A DNA stretch of 64,000 nucleotides from JANSWY01 sp965243755 (GTDB lineage Bacteria; Bacteroidota; Bacteroidia; Cytophagales; Cyclobacteriaceae). Each line of letters starts with the position of its first letter. Position 1 is the stretch's first letter. Where the stretch lies: assembly GCA_965243755.1 (NCBI GenBank), contig CBDEVW010000001.1:310001-374000 (forward strand), given 5' to 3'. Shown in pieces: positions 17,539-26,592 of this stretch. Both the position numbers and the translations under genes were made by a program. Under the pieces are notes generated by a model. It made no database searches and was not told the origin of the DNA. It saw only the letters and a program-made list of their open reading frames with translations.

Positions 17539-18219
17539 ATGGATGCACAGCCGAATATATGGTATTTTGAGAAGGTCGATCTTTATGAATTGCTTTGTCC
17601 CCACAAAGTCCCTCACATGGAAGAAACCCATACTTTCCACAAGTACAATAAAGACGAATTCATTTATTTTCCTGATGACCCAAGCACACATGTTTTTATG
17701 ATTGCCAAAGGTCGGGTAAAAATCGGCGGTTATACTGACGATGGCAAAGAGATGCTCCGTGCCATCCTGGCGCAAGGCGAAATATTTGGTGAATTGGCAC
17801 TCACAGGAGAAGATAAAAGAAAGGACTTTGCTCAGGCCATGGATAATGATACTACGATTTGCCCAATGACCATTGAGCAAATGCAGGAGCTGATGAAGGA
17901 AAACGAATCACTCAGCCTCAAGATATTCAAATTGATGGGCCTGAGGTTCCGCAAAATGGAACGAAAACTTGAGGCATTGGTTTTTAAAGATGCCAGAACC
18001 CGTATTGTAGAATTCCTTAAAGATATGGCAATGGAAAGAGGGCAAAAGGTGGGATTTGAAATGATGATTAAAAATCACCTTACTCACAAGGACATTGCCA
18101 GTTTAACCGGTACCTCCAGACAAACGGTTACCACTATTATGAATGAGCTTAAAGATAAAAACATCATCAACTTTGATAGAAGAAGAATTCTTATCCGGGA
18201 TATGGAAAAACTGGTTTAA
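17539..18219 (+). CDS. Crp/Fnr family transcriptional regulator
   Basis: About 226 residues. An N-terminal cyclic-nucleotide-binding fold (GRVKIGGYTDDGKEMLRAIL, then GEIFGELAL) and dimer helix lead to an HTH_Crp domain (LTHKDIASLTGTSRQTVTTI). There are no N-terminal Cys residues arranged as an FNR iron-sulfur cluster, so oxygen sensing of that kind is not supported. The ATG at 17539 is preferred to a TTG 12 codons upstream. It is divergent from the hemJ-sco-cytochrome operon and may control it. The inverted repeat at 17491 could be its own site. Confidence 0.92.
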   Translation: MDAQPNIWYFEKVDLYELLCPHKVPHMEETHTFHKYNKDEFIYFPDDPSTHVFMIAKGRVKIGGYTDDGKEMLRAILAQGEIFGELALTGEDKRKDFAQAMDNDTTICPMTIEQMQELMKENESLSLKIFKLMGLRFRKMERKLEALVFKDARTRIVEFLKDMAMERGQKVGFEMMIKNHLTHKDIASLTGTSRQTVTTIMNELKDKNIINFDRRRILIRDMEKLV

Positions 18220-18623
18220 TCAATTATTTGCCTGATCTCATCCACCCGTTGATGCGCCTGAAATGACAAAGTATCCTGGTGCTCGAGTACATGCTCATAG
18301 AGTGCCATTGACTTCTGGAGAATGCTCTGAGTCATTTCGTTATTCTCACTCCCTTTTTTCGCCAACTGGTAATAGACTTCCGCCAAAATCTCTATCGAAT
18401 TAATACTATTAGTTTCTGAAAGTATTAATTGCAAAAATTCTTTCTTCGATAAAACCTTTTGCTTCTTTAGCGATAGATTCAAAACTTCAGTTAGCTCTTT
18501 GTCAGCCACCTGATAAACTTGAATCGGTTCAACTCCCTCCATTTGAAGTATTCGTTCCAGCAATTTTCTCAGGAATTCTCCAAACCGATCAATCTCATCT
18601 TTTATATAATCTCTTCTAAACAT
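18216..18623 (-). CDS. Unknown 135-residue helical protein
   Basis: A 135-residue soluble, almost wholly helical protein that begins MFRRDYIKDEIDRFGEFLRK. The N-terminal pattern (Y/F-R-x-D-Y-I then long amphipathic helices) recalls DUF6483 of Firmicutes, but I cannot confirm this. No signal peptide, no membrane segment, no catalytic motif. Its stop overlaps the stop of the Crp/Fnr gene by 4 bases in a convergent arrangement. Confidence 0.75.
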   Translation of the reverse strand: MFRRDYIKDEIDRFGEFLRKLLERILQMEGVEPIQVYQVADKELTEVLNLSLKKQKVLSKKEFLQLILSETNSINSIEILAEVYYQLAKKGSENNEMTQSILQKSMALYEHVLEHQDTLSFQAHQRVDEIRQIID

Positions 18624-18724
18624 ATATGTATTGTCTTATCCGTGTACCTGCCTCATGCCCACATTGTCATCTGTTCGACAAGATTTAGTATGCTAATCAC
18701 TTATCATTGTATCAAACAATCCCT

Positions 18725-19591
18725 ATGAAATTGATCAGGTCCTTTATTATACTTATCATATTATTGTGCAGCAACTTGCTCAATGCACAGAATCAAAATC
18801 TTCAACAATTTACACCTTCCATTTTATTCTCTGAAGGTAGTTGGGAAGTGAAATCATTTCAAAATCTGTATACCCAGACAAAAAGCTTTGATGGCATCAA
18901 CAAAATTGAAACTGGAAAAGGGAGAGAATCTTATTTTACTTCAATCAATCAATTTTTGTATGGGATCAAAGACCAATTCAATGTTGGTCTGGATATCTGG
19001 CTAAAATCGGTGCACCTCCAAAATGGGACCTACACGTACCGGGCTGCTGTAAGTGGCATTGGTCCTAAAATAAAAATTGCTCCGTTTCGGAGATTAAAAA
19101 GACTATCGATACAAAGTACATTACTGCTTCCAATAGCACAGGACCAGGAAGGGCGAGGCTCAAATGCTGAAAAACCTAACCTTTTTCTGGCCCATGACCG
19201 AACCCTTTGGCTGACGCAATTCTTTTATGACAAACCACTGAGTGATCAATTTCAGTTATTCTTCCAGCAGGCGTTCTGGTATTCCGATGTAAGGGATTCT
19301 TTCAGGAGCAATAACTACCTGGAAACTCAAAGCAGTGTTTTTTTCAGCTACTTCCCTAATACAAGGTGGACCGTTTACGTCATGACTGAATATTTCCCAA
19401 CCCATTACAATGATGAATCACAAAAGGGAGAAGCCTTTTATTTATATTTCGTACAGTCAGGAATAGGGTTGAAATACCAGTTGATCGATGGCTTGCTCGA
19501 ATTAGAAACATTATATACCAATTTTTGGATGGGGAGTGAAGGCAATGGCGCAGGACAAACTTTCAATCTTGGTGTCAGAATTATTAGATAA
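18725..19591 (+). CDS. Secreted outer-membrane barrel-like protein
   Basis: About 288 residues with a signal peptide (MKLIRSFIILIILLCSNLLNA, then QNQ). The mature protein alternates aromatic and polar residues in short strands (YFTSINQFLYGIKDQFNVGL, YLYFVQSGIGLKYQLI) and ends in a strand, as in beta barrels. I recognise no named family. The ATG at 18725 is chosen over one six codons upstream because it directly precedes the Lys/Arg of the signal peptide. It is 8 bases before an Omp85-like gene, so the two probably act together at the outer membrane. Confidence 0.75.
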   Translation: MKLIRSFIILIILLCSNLLNAQNQNLQQFTPSILFSEGSWEVKSFQNLYTQTKSFDGINKIETGKGRESYFTSINQFLYGIKDQFNVGLDIWLKSVHLQNGTYTYRAAVSGIGPKIKIAPFRRLKRLSIQSTLLLPIAQDQEGRGSNAEKPNLFLAHDRTLWLTQFFYDKPLSDQFQLFFQQAFWYSDVRDSFRSNNYLETQSSVFFSYFPNTRWTVYVMTEYFPTHYNDESQKGEAFYLYFVQSGIGLKYQLIDGLLELETLYTNFWMGSEGNGAGQTFNLGVRIIR

Positions 19592-19599
19592 ATTAGAAA

Positions 19600-20856
19600 A
19601 TGCTCCGTGTCTTATGCACAATTGTCATATTATCTTTTTCGAATTTTGGTCTGTGTCAATACACGATTGAATCAATTCAATGGACCGGTTTGAAAAAAAC
19701 CAGGGAAGAATTCGTTCAAAAATTTATCCCCTTTCAAGTAGGAGACTCACTTGACATAGACCTACTCAACACAACCACCCAGCAGTTAACTAACCTGGAA
19801 GTCTTCTATGAAGTCAGTCATGACGTAAAACAGACAGGTACTGGTGTCGAGATAACCTTTAACTGTACGGAATTATTTAGTCTTTTGCCGATTATCAATT
19901 TTGGAGGCATAGATGACAACTTGTGGTTTCAGGCAGGATTTAGTGAAATCAATTTAGCAGGCAGGGGCCATAAACTAACCGCTTACTACCAATACTATGA
20001 TCGCCACAGTGCTGTGATCAATACAAGCTTCCGCCGAATATTTAACTCTTCCTGGGATCTCAACTTAAACCTGATCAAGTGGTCCACACTTGAACCATTA
20101 TTTTTTGATGACGGCCTCACCTACTACAATTATGACAATTACACCTGTGGGATCACAACAGCAATGCACTTCTCATTCAATAGCAAACTTGAGTTTGGAG
20201 GAGCGCTTTTTAGTGAGCATTATATAAAGGCGGAAAATCAGCTTTCAGACATTACCCCAGGGCCTGAATCAGCTACTACTAATAAGGTGTTGATCAAGGG
20301 TATTTATTCATACAATAAGCTTAATTATTATCACTACCACCTGAATGGGTTTTCCAATACTACTAATTTAGAATATGTAATCTCCCGGGATGGCGACCCT
20401 TTGTTTAGTATATTGTTTAACGACACTAAGTTCTTCAGGAGAACAAGTCACCGCGGAAACCTGGGGTTTAGGTTTCGGGCAGGGTTATCTACCAACGAAG
20501 AAAATCCATTCGCTCCCTTTGTACTCGATAGTTATATCAACATTAGGGGAGTTGGCAATCGGGTAGACCGAGGTACGGGAATGATCGTGCTTAATTCAGA
20601 ATACAGACATGCTTTCATCGACAGGAACAGTTGGGCCTCACAAGTGGTGGTATTTGCCGACACGGGCACCTGGCGACTTCCTGGTGGTAGTATGAACGAC
20701 TTTACACAAAGCGAGAACATGCAGCTATTTGGCGGTATAGGCTGGCGTGTCATCTACAAAAAAGCATTTAACAGCATACTTCGGTTAGACTATGGAATTG
20801 ACCTGCAAAACCATAAGTCAAGCGGCTATGTAATTGGAATTGGTCAGTATTTCTGA
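19600..20856 (+). CDS. Omp85/BamA-like protein with a single POTRA domain
   Basis: A 418-residue outer-membrane protein. Signal peptide MLRVLCTIVILSFSNFGLC before Q, then one POTRA-like domain (YTIESIQWTGLKKTREEFVQ, QVGDSLDIDLLNTTTQQLTN, GVEITFNCTE; about residues 20-105). The rest is a barrel that starts with AGFSEINLAGRGHKLTAYYQ and includes the Omp85-like NIRGVGNR element at about residue 315. Omp85 proteins insert or export proteins or lipids. With only one POTRA it is not the main BamA, which has five. It follows the barrel protein by 8 bases. Confidence 0.8.
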   Translation: MLRVLCTIVILSFSNFGLCQYTIESIQWTGLKKTREEFVQKFIPFQVGDSLDIDLLNTTTQQLTNLEVFYEVSHDVKQTGTGVEITFNCTELFSLLPIINFGGIDDNLWFQAGFSEINLAGRGHKLTAYYQYYDRHSAVINTSFRRIFNSSWDLNLNLIKWSTLEPLFFDDGLTYYNYDNYTCGITTAMHFSFNSKLEFGGALFSEHYIKAENQLSDITPGPESATTNKVLIKGIYSYNKLNYYHYHLNGFSNTTNLEYVISRDGDPLFSILFNDTKFFRRTSHRGNLGFRFRAGLSTNEENPFAPFVLDSYINIRGVGNRVDRGTGMIVLNSEYRHAFIDRNSWASQVVVFADTGTWRLPGGSMNDFTQSENMQLFGGIGWRVIYKKAFNSILRLDYGIDLQNHKSSGYVIGIGQYF

Positions 20857-20892
20857 TCGTCCCTACAGTTCTTCCGGTAAAATCTACAGTTC
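20842..20892 (+). promoter_or_regulatory. Phased direct repeats upstream of the TonB receptor (LytTR-like operator)
   Basis: CTACAGTTC occurs at 20863-20871 and again at 20884-20892, exactly 21 bases apart, and a degenerate copy (CAGTAT at 20845) keeps the phase. The second copy gives ACAGTTCGG, a full match to the published LytTR half-site pattern [TA][AC][CA]GTTN[AG][TG]. A TAACATTTG -7-like element follows at 20927, 38 bases after the last GTT. This is the position of an activator site. Confidence 0.55.
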
Positions 20893-20958
20893 GGTAAGTT
20901 TATTTATCGCCTTCGGGCTGAAATCCTAACATTTGTTTCATCAAAAACACAAATACCG

Positions 20959-23100
20959 ATGAAACAACTCTTACTACTTCTGATACTTAGCCTACCCTCC
21001 TGGTTGATTGCACAGACTACCATCACCGGTTCTGTCACCGACAACAAAGGTGAGCCAATCCTTGGAGCTAATGTTTATTTAAAAGGAACCTACGATGGCG
21101 CTTCCACCGATCTTGAAGGTAAATTCAACTTCCAAACCACAGAAAAGGGTGAATTCGAATTGATAGTTAGCGCCATGGGCTTTGAAGAACTCAACCGTTC
21201 TGTAACCTTAAACAATGGTAAACTCGAGCTCGATCTAAAGATTCGTGAATCAGTACAACAACTCAACGCCGTAGTAATCACTGCTGGTTCATTTAATGCT
21301 TCAGACGAGTCCAAGCAAGTTGTCATGAAGTCCCTGGATATTGCAACAACCGCAGGAGCTACAGCAGATATTGCTGGTGCGCTTAACACTCTCCCAGGCA
21401 CACAGAAAGTTGGTGAAAGTGGTCGTCTCTTTGTGCGAGGTGGAGATGGATACGAGACAAAAACATACATCGATGGTATGCAGGTACTGAATGACTATTC
21501 GCCAGCAGCACCAAATACACCATCCCGAAATCGGTTTTCACCTTTTATCTTTAAAGGAACCAGCTTCAGTACTGGCGCTTACTCGGCTGAATATGGCCAG
21601 GCCCTATCTTCAGCCCTAATCCTTGAATCAAAAGACATTTCAATGACTGAAAGAACTGATATAAGTCTAATGACTGTTGGAGCCGACATTGCCCATACTG
21701 CGGTAGGTGAACAATCATCTTTTTCAGGTAAACTTCAGTACACCAACCTTACACCCTATTTTAAACTTGCCAGCCAGCGAATCAACTGGGAAAAGGCTCC
21801 AGAATCTGTAGACGCAAACTTCGCTTACCGTAGAAAAACCTCAGAAACAGGAATATTTAAGGTCTATGGACATATGAGCCATTCCGACATGGACCTCTAT
21901 GAACCACAATTATTAAATCCGGAAGTTGAAGACAGAATGGGTGTAAGAAATAACTATGCCTACCTAAATGCAATGTACAAAAGTGTGATTTCTGATGACC
22001 TTGCATTCAAAGGTGGTGGATCAATTACCTACAACCAAAACCTTTTATCGCGGAATAGTGATGAGGCTTTGTTGAATGAAATTGGCGGTCACTTCAAAGG
22101 TGTTTTTGATTATACTTTTTCAGAGCGAGTTTCTTTGAAATTTGGAACGGAGCTATTCAAAAGGAGTTTCCAGGAAGATCTAAGCAACGAAACAGGTACC
22201 ATTGCCGATGAATTTGAAGAAAATATACAAGCAGCATTTGCGGAACTTGATGTTTATACTTCTCCAAAATTTGTCATCAGAACCGGAGGACGATTCGAAT
22301 ACAATTCCCTACAGGACGCTTCGATTCTCGAACCCAGATTATCCATGGCCTACAAGACAAGTGAAAATGGACAGGTATCATTTGGCTATGGAAAATTTCA
22401 TCAGTCAGCTCAAAATGAATTTCTAATTCAGGAAAATGAGCTTGACCCGGAAAAAGCAGATCATTATATACTGAATTATCAGATTATCAAAAACAGAAGA
22501 ACCTTCAGAGTGGAGACCTATTATAAGGACTACAGAAACCTTATCAAGTTTGGTGCTGAAGGACTCTCAACAAATGGTCATGGATACGCAAAAGGTTTGG
22601 ATGTATTCTGGAGAGACAATAGCTCGTTCAATAACGTTGACTACTGGGTTTCATACTCATACCTTGATACTGAGAGGGATTATAAAGACTTTCCCGGTTC
22701 ATTTGCTCCAACATTTGCTTCAAAACACAATTTCTCTGCTGTATACAAACAATTCATCGATGCTATAGATAGTCAGGTTGGATTTACTTATTCATACACT
22801 GCAGGAAGACCATATAACAATCCTAATCTTAGTGGCTTTAACCAGAGCAAAACGAAAAGCTATCAGGATTTGAGCTTTAACATAGCGCATCTGGTAAATA
22901 ATCAAATTATTGTATACAGCTCAGTAAATAATCTACTTGGCAGGGATAATGTATTCGGATACGAGTTTAGTGATACGCCCAATGCTTCGGGTGAATATGT
23001 TAGTAAACCGATTAAACAACCAGCCAAACGATTTATTTTCCTGGGGGTGTTTATAACACTCTCCAAAAACAAATCAATGAATCAATTACCCAATTTATAA
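20959..23100 (+). CDS. TonB-dependent receptor with CarboxypepD_reg domain
   Basis: A 713-residue outer-membrane receptor. Signal peptide (LIA before QTT), a carboxypeptidase-regulatory-like domain (ITGSVTDNKGEPILGANVYL, residues about 20-95), a plug domain (about 100-215; ADIAGALNTLPGTQKVGESG, then LFVRGGDGYETKTYIDGMQV) and a barrel that ends near RFIFLGVFI. Such receptors import large ligands with energy from TonB-ExbBD. The ligand is unknown: no SusD partner and no riboswitch adjoin it. The direct repeats 70-100 bases upstream suggest control by a LytTR-like regulator. A TPR protein follows after 11 bases. Confidence 0.92.
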   Translation: MKQLLLLLILSLPSWLIAQTTITGSVTDNKGEPILGANVYLKGTYDGASTDLEGKFNFQTTEKGEFELIVSAMGFEELNRSVTLNNGKLELDLKIRESVQQLNAVVITAGSFNASDESKQVVMKSLDIATTAGATADIAGALNTLPGTQKVGESGRLFVRGGDGYETKTYIDGMQVLNDYSPAAPNTPSRNRFSPFIFKGTSFSTGAYSAEYGQALSSALILESKDISMTERTDISLMTVGADIAHTAVGEQSSFSGKLQYTNLTPYFKLASQRINWEKAPESVDANFAYRRKTSETGIFKVYGHMSHSDMDLYEPQLLNPEVEDRMGVRNNYAYLNAMYKSVISDDLAFKGGGSITYNQNLLSRNSDEALLNEIGGHFKGVFDYTFSERVSLKFGTELFKRSFQEDLSNETGTIADEFEENIQAAFAELDVYTSPKFVIRTGGRFEYNSLQDASILEPRLSMAYKTSENGQVSFGYGKFHQSAQNEFLIQENELDPEKADHYILNYQIIKNRRTFRVETYYKDYRNLIKFGAEGLSTNGHGYAKGLDVFWRDNSSFNNVDYWVSYSYLDTERDYKDFPGSFAPTFASKHNFSAVYKQFIDAIDSQVGFTYSYTAGRPYNNPNLSGFNQSKTKSYQDLSFNIAHLVNNQIIVYSSVNNLLGRDNVFGYEFSDTPNASGEYVSKPIKQPAKRFIFLGVFITLSKNKSMNQLPNL

Positions 23101-23111
23101 ATTCTAATCAA

Positions 23112-23753
23112 ATGAGAAATCTATTAACAATCGCATTAATTATAGTAGGTATTACAACTTCTGTAGCCAACGACAGATACCTCAAAGAAATGACAAGTGC
23201 TATTGAAAACATTTACTCAATGAGCACTGCCGAAGAATGCACGTCCATCATACAGAAACTTGAAAGAATCTCCCAGGTTGAAACCGGGAAATGGGAACCA
23301 AAATACTATGCAGCATACGCATACGTGGAGTTGTCCCAAATGAAGGAAGAGCCCGCTGAAAAAGACAGCTATCTTGATAAGGCGCTGAAGCTGGTGAAAG
23401 AAGGGCTTGCCATAGCACCCAACGAAGCTGAGCTACATGTACTTCAGGGGTATGTTCACACCATGCAACTTGTGATTGATCCTATGTCACGTGGAGCGCA
23501 ATACTCTGGGATGGCGTTTGCTGCTTACAACAAGGCACTGGAACTGGATGACTCAAACCCAAGAGCCTGGTTTATGTTTGGCAGTATGCAACTGGGTACA
23601 GCAAGATTTATGGGAAGTGGAACTGATGAAGCCTGTCAGTCATTGAAGAAAGCGCTTGAAAAATTTGACAGCTACGACTCTTCTAATCCATTAAGTCCAA
23701 AATGGGGCAAAGGAGGCCTCTTAAAAACACTTGAAGCCTGTAATCAGGAATAA
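23112..23753 (+). CDS. Secreted TPR-like protein
   Basis: A 213-residue protein with a signal peptide (MRNLLTIALIIVGITTSVA before ND). The mature part is helical with TPR-like repeats (LDKALKLVKEGLAIAPNEAE and AYNKALELDDSNPRAWFMFG). It probably works in the periplasm as a scaffold or partner. It sits 11 bases behind the TonB receptor gene and likely shares its transcript, which suggests a role in assembly or function of that receptor. Partner identity is inference. Confidence 0.8.
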   Translation: MRNLLTIALIIVGITTSVANDRYLKEMTSAIENIYSMSTAEECTSIIQKLERISQVETGKWEPKYYAAYAYVELSQMKEEPAEKDSYLDKALKLVKEGLAIAPNEAELHVLQGYVHTMQLVIDPMSRGAQYSGMAFAAYNKALELDDSNPRAWFMFGSMQLGTARFMGSGTDEACQSLKKALEKFDSYDSSNPLSPKWGKGGLLKTLEACNQE

Positions 23754-23764
23754 ATTTGAATAGG

Positions 23765-23810
23765 TTAACTATCCATTCCTGGCTTAAATGGCCGGGGATG
23801 GATTGGTTAA
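23765..23810. terminator. Long hairpin at a convergent gene end
   Basis: Arms TTAAC/GTTAA, ATCCAT/ATGGAT and GGC/GCC pair around the loop TTAAAT. The hairpin overlaps the last codons of the minus-strand membrane protein gene and lies 12 bases after the TPR gene. Neither side has a good T run, so it may slow or process transcripts rather than act as a textbook intrinsic terminator. Confidence 0.5.
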
Positions 23811-24335
23811 AAGGCTATTGAGGAAATTTGAGAACACCTTGGCGTTGTGATCAATATTTTTTCTTGTTGCAAACCTGATCAACTGATACGATTTACCATC
23901 TTTTAACAGCGAGTAAACATAGACACTCTCTTTACTACCATCTTCAAACGGATTAACATCAGTATCCTTTTTAATTCTGTGAACAGATATTTCGTCGATA
24001 TCATCAAAATTATAAAGTTTATAAGATTTGAACAGCACACCTTTTTCAATCGTCAAAAATCCTTCATTTTGATCCACCACAATTGCTGCCGGGTACTTCC
24101 ATCCTTTATTTAGTAATGGAAACAGCATCATAAGAAGTGCCAGCAAAATCAGACGATATTCACCAATTACAAATCCTAAAATAGCTATAGCAAGCCCGGA
24201 AAAAAATACGATAAGGACTATCGATCGGGATAAAGGTTGTTTTTTGGTAATACGGGTAACATTCTCTGATTCCACAATTATGTTATAGCCGTAATTATGC
24301 AAAAAACGGTCGTGCTTTTCAACATCGTTAGACAT
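23784..24335 (-). CDS. Membrane protein with a PH-like C-terminal domain, unknown
   Basis: About 183 residues. A short N-terminal region with ENVTRITKKQP leads into a two-helix membrane hairpin (about 45-85), then a beta-rich domain (AIVVDQNEGFLTIEKGVLFK, FDDIDEISVHRI, YSLLKDGKSYQLIRF). This two-span plus beta-domain layout is like bacterial PH-domain membrane proteins. I cannot name a function. An ATG five codons upstream is also possible. A 24-base palindrome lies 39 bases before the start. Confidence 0.7.
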   Translation of the reverse strand: MSNDVEKHDRFLHNYGYNIIVESENVTRITKKQPLSRSIVLIVFFSGLAIAILGFVIGEYRLILLALLMMLFPLLNKGWKYPAAIVVDQNEGFLTIEKGVLFKSYKLYNFDDIDEISVHRIKKDTDVNPFEDGSKESVYVYSLLKDGKSYQLIRFATRKNIDHNAKVFSNFLNSLLTNPSPAI

Positions 24336-24373
24336 GGTGAGCGTATTCATATGTTTGGTTTGTGCCGCTTAAC

Positions 24374-24397
24374 GGAAATTTAATATAGTAAATTTCC
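24374..24397. promoter_or_regulatory. Perfect inverted repeat GGAAATTTA-N6-TAAATTTCC
   Basis: Nine-base perfect arms with the 6-base spacer ATATAG, 39 bases upstream of the minus-strand membrane protein gene and 58 bases past the stop codon of the TIGR04282 gene. No T run follows on either strand, which favours an operator over a terminator. The binding protein is unknown. Confidence 0.5.
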
Positions 24398-24454
24398 AAT
24401 TAATAACCATAAAAATACCATTCAAGGAATACATTGGTTGCGGAAATACCTTTG

Positions 24455-25051
24455 TTATTGAAGTATCCCACTTCTCTCCAGGTCTTCTTCAGTGTCAATA
24501 TCACTTAGTACCTGCAAATGAGCGCATGATTTTTTTAAAGCTTTTATTTCTGCTATGGCATCATTGTATACCTGATCGGTACTGTAAGTCTTATTTTGAA
24601 ATACTGCCGGCTCAAACTCCTTCATTCCCAGAAGGTAATATCCCCCATCTTTGGCCGGACCGATGACAAAATCATTGGTTTTGAGTTGATTGAAAGCTTC
24701 CTGAATATCTCTGGTCTCCAATTCATAGCAATCACTTCCCATAATGCAAACACTTTGATATCCTGCTTCAAATAACTCCCTGAAGGCATTGGCCATTCGC
24801 TCACCCAGATCATTCCCCATCTGGAGTTTCTTGTGGTAACCAGTTTCATTCCAGCTATCATTTTTCTCTATCAAATCGGAATAGAAAACGAATTTATCCA
24901 TTGTCAGCGGTAAAGTAATCTTTTTAGTGCGATCAAGTAGCCTTTCATAAACCATCAGAGCCTCTCTCTCACCAATAGTGGCTGCCAGGCGAGTCTTAAC
25001 TTTACCTTTCACAGGATTTTTGATGAATATAATTAATGCGGAATTAGTCAT
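24455..25051 (-). CDS. TIGR04282 family glycosyltransferase/nucleotidyltransferase-like protein (DUF2064)
   Basis: A 198-residue GT-A-fold protein with the family signature at its N terminus (ALIIFIKNPVKGKVKTRLA), the GSDCYEL metal-site region, and GPAKDGGYYLLGMKE. Annotators often call it an arsenosugar-biosynthesis-type glycosyltransferase; related folds act as nucleotidyltransferases. The chosen ATG at 25051 starts MTNSALII; the frame extends 19 codons upstream inside the rhodanese gene. It overlaps that gene by 8 bases. True substrate unknown; no arsenic genes are seen here. Confidence 0.85.
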   Translation of the reverse strand: MTNSALIIFIKNPVKGKVKTRLAATIGEREALMVYERLLDRTKKITLPLTMDKFVFYSDLIEKNDSWNETGYHKKLQMGNDLGERMANAFRELFEAGYQSVCIMGSDCYELETRDIQEAFNQLKTNDFVIGPAKDGGYYLLGMKEFEPAVFQNKTYSTDQVYNDAIAEIKALKKSCAHLQVLSDIDTEEDLERSGILQ

Positions 25052-25544
25052 AAACTTTGATTCCATCAAACAACCACTTTGACCAGGCTTTATTATAGGT
25101 GTGTACACTGTCTGTAGGTTGCTCCTGGTTGTTTACCACTTCAAACTTATTGTTTTTCCAATCAAGCAAGCCGCCGAATAGATTACTCACATTACTATAG
25201 CCCATTTTCTGAAGTTTTTCTCCAATCCTTTCGCTGCGATAACCAGCTGTACAGTACACAACTACAGCTGCGTCTTTAGGGATGTCGTTGACATCAGATT
25301 TTTTAAAATCATCGTAATCAATAAATCTGGCACCTTCGATATGACTGACTTTATATTCATTGGGTCTCCTTGCATCCAACAACACAATATTTGTTCCTGA
25401 TTTCTTCAGGCTGTCTAGCTTTTGGGCCTTCATAACAGGCACTGTACCTTCCAGCAAATTTTGCATTTGTTCTTCGTAGCTCTTCTGGGCACAGGCCTGA
25501 AAAGTGCATACGAGCAAGAAAACAATCAACAGTCTTTTAGTCAT
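25044..25544 (-). CDS. Rhodanese-like domain lipoprotein
   Basis: A 166-residue lipoprotein (lipobox FQAC, Cys18). It holds one rhodanese domain (about 45-140) with IVLLDARRPNEYKVSHIEGA and the active loop CTAGYRSERIG, catalytic Cys98. Rhodaneses move sulfane sulfur between acceptors; an envelope form may act on periplasmic thiols. It overlaps both neighbours by 8 bases, so it is translationally coupled to a lipoprotein gene upstream and the TIGR04282 gene downstream. Confidence 0.9.
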   Translation of the reverse strand: MTKRLLIVFLLVCTFQACAQKSYEEQMQNLLEGTVPVMKAQKLDSLKKSGTNIVLLDARRPNEYKVSHIEGARFIDYDDFKKSDVNDIPKDAAVVVYCTAGYRSERIGEKLQKMGYSNVSNLFGGLLDWKNNKFEVVNNQEQPTDSVHTYNKAWSKWLFDGIKVYD

Positions 25545-26532
25545 TTAATTTGCTTTGTGGGATTTCCGTAATCAACTCTCCATCATGTATGGTCACGAGG
25601 GAATCTAAATCATCATTGCTAAAATATTGATACTTCACTTCATATTTAAGCTTCCTATCTGGCAATTTAACAATTTGTCGGCTGATCCGGTTTTTTTGAT
25701 CGTATTCAAAATGCTGTAACATTTCAAAACCACCCTTTTTCGCCCTGGAATAGACGTGTTCGATTTGGCCTTCATACGAAAAAATAGAGGATATCAAATA
25801 CTTTTCCATATGATCTCCAACTGTTTTTTTATACATCACCTCCACAGGTTGTTTTTCATGGAAAGTTACCTCAACTCGCTGATTGGGCATTTTACGAATC
25901 AGTGTGGAATCATTTTTCCATCGATAAGACCAACTTGAATTCTCTTCCAGTATCAATCTATCCAGCGAAAACTCCTCCAATATTGAATAGGGAAACAAGT
26001 CGCCATCAATATTTGAAGGGTACCCCAGCGGGTGATAACTTATAATACAGATTGGATCACCAGTGTAAACTGGTTGTAGTTGAACAATTTCTTTCTGTTT
26101 TACCAGCTGATCCAAATAGTTGATGTTCTTAACATACTTGATACCCTTAGCAACTATGACGTCAGCTTCATAGTGATAATAGGTGGCCTCAAAATCTCCA
26201 TCAAATGCCAAATCCGCGATTAGATCTACCAGGCCGTAATCACTTTCGGTCCATTCAATATCTTCCTTACCCTGGATAAGAAGTGCATCTGCGCCAATAG
26301 CAATGGCTTTTTCCTTGAGTAGTGCATATTTATTTTCTTCTGACTCAATCTGCTTGAGGTCAGCAAGCTCGACATACGGTTCTACCGGCATACTGTCCTT
26401 CTCTACAACCTGAACCTCAGAGAAGTGAGGAAATGCCGGAAAGTACCTGGTGGTTTTCTCTGGATATCGATAATACGTACAACCCATCAACTGGGCTGTA
26501 GCCAGAAATAGTAAAATTTTGAAGTGTTTCAT
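25537..26532 (-). CDS. Lipoprotein of unknown function
   Basis: About 331 residues. Start MKHFKILLFLATAQLMGC gives a clear lipobox (LMGC); the frame runs 16 codons further upstream without signal features. The N-terminal third has ALLKEKAIAIGADALLIQGK, a pattern seen in envelope proteins that act on trace ligands (YbjQ-like segments). The C-terminal part has strands reminiscent of YD-like repeats (HFEYDQKNRISRQI, KYEVKYQYFSNDD). I cannot assign a function. It is coupled to the rhodanese gene by an 8-base overlap. Confidence 0.72.
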   Translation of the reverse strand: MKHFKILLFLATAQLMGCTYYRYPEKTTRYFPAFPHFSEVQVVEKDSMPVEPYVELADLKQIESEENKYALLKEKAIAIGADALLIQGKEDIEWTESDYGLVDLIADLAFDGDFEATYYHYEADVIVAKGIKYVKNINYLDQLVKQKEIVQLQPVYTGDPICIISYHPLGYPSNIDGDLFPYSILEEFSLDRLILEENSSWSYRWKNDSTLIRKMPNQRVEVTFHEKQPVEVMYKKTVGDHMEKYLISSIFSYEGQIEHVYSRAKKGGFEMLQHFEYDQKNRISRQIVKLPDRKLKYEVKYQYFSNDDLDSLVTIHDGELITEIPQSKLND

Positions 26533-26592
26533 GGAGCTCGCGGCTGCAAGAAGCATGCCTAAACACTTCGAAAGCGACAAGAACTTAAATCG

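Noticed and set aside
24455..25051. Arsenosugar biosynthesis suggested by the TIGR04282 name
   Set aside because: No arsM-, arsS- or other arsenic genes are in the window; the family name alone is not evidence.
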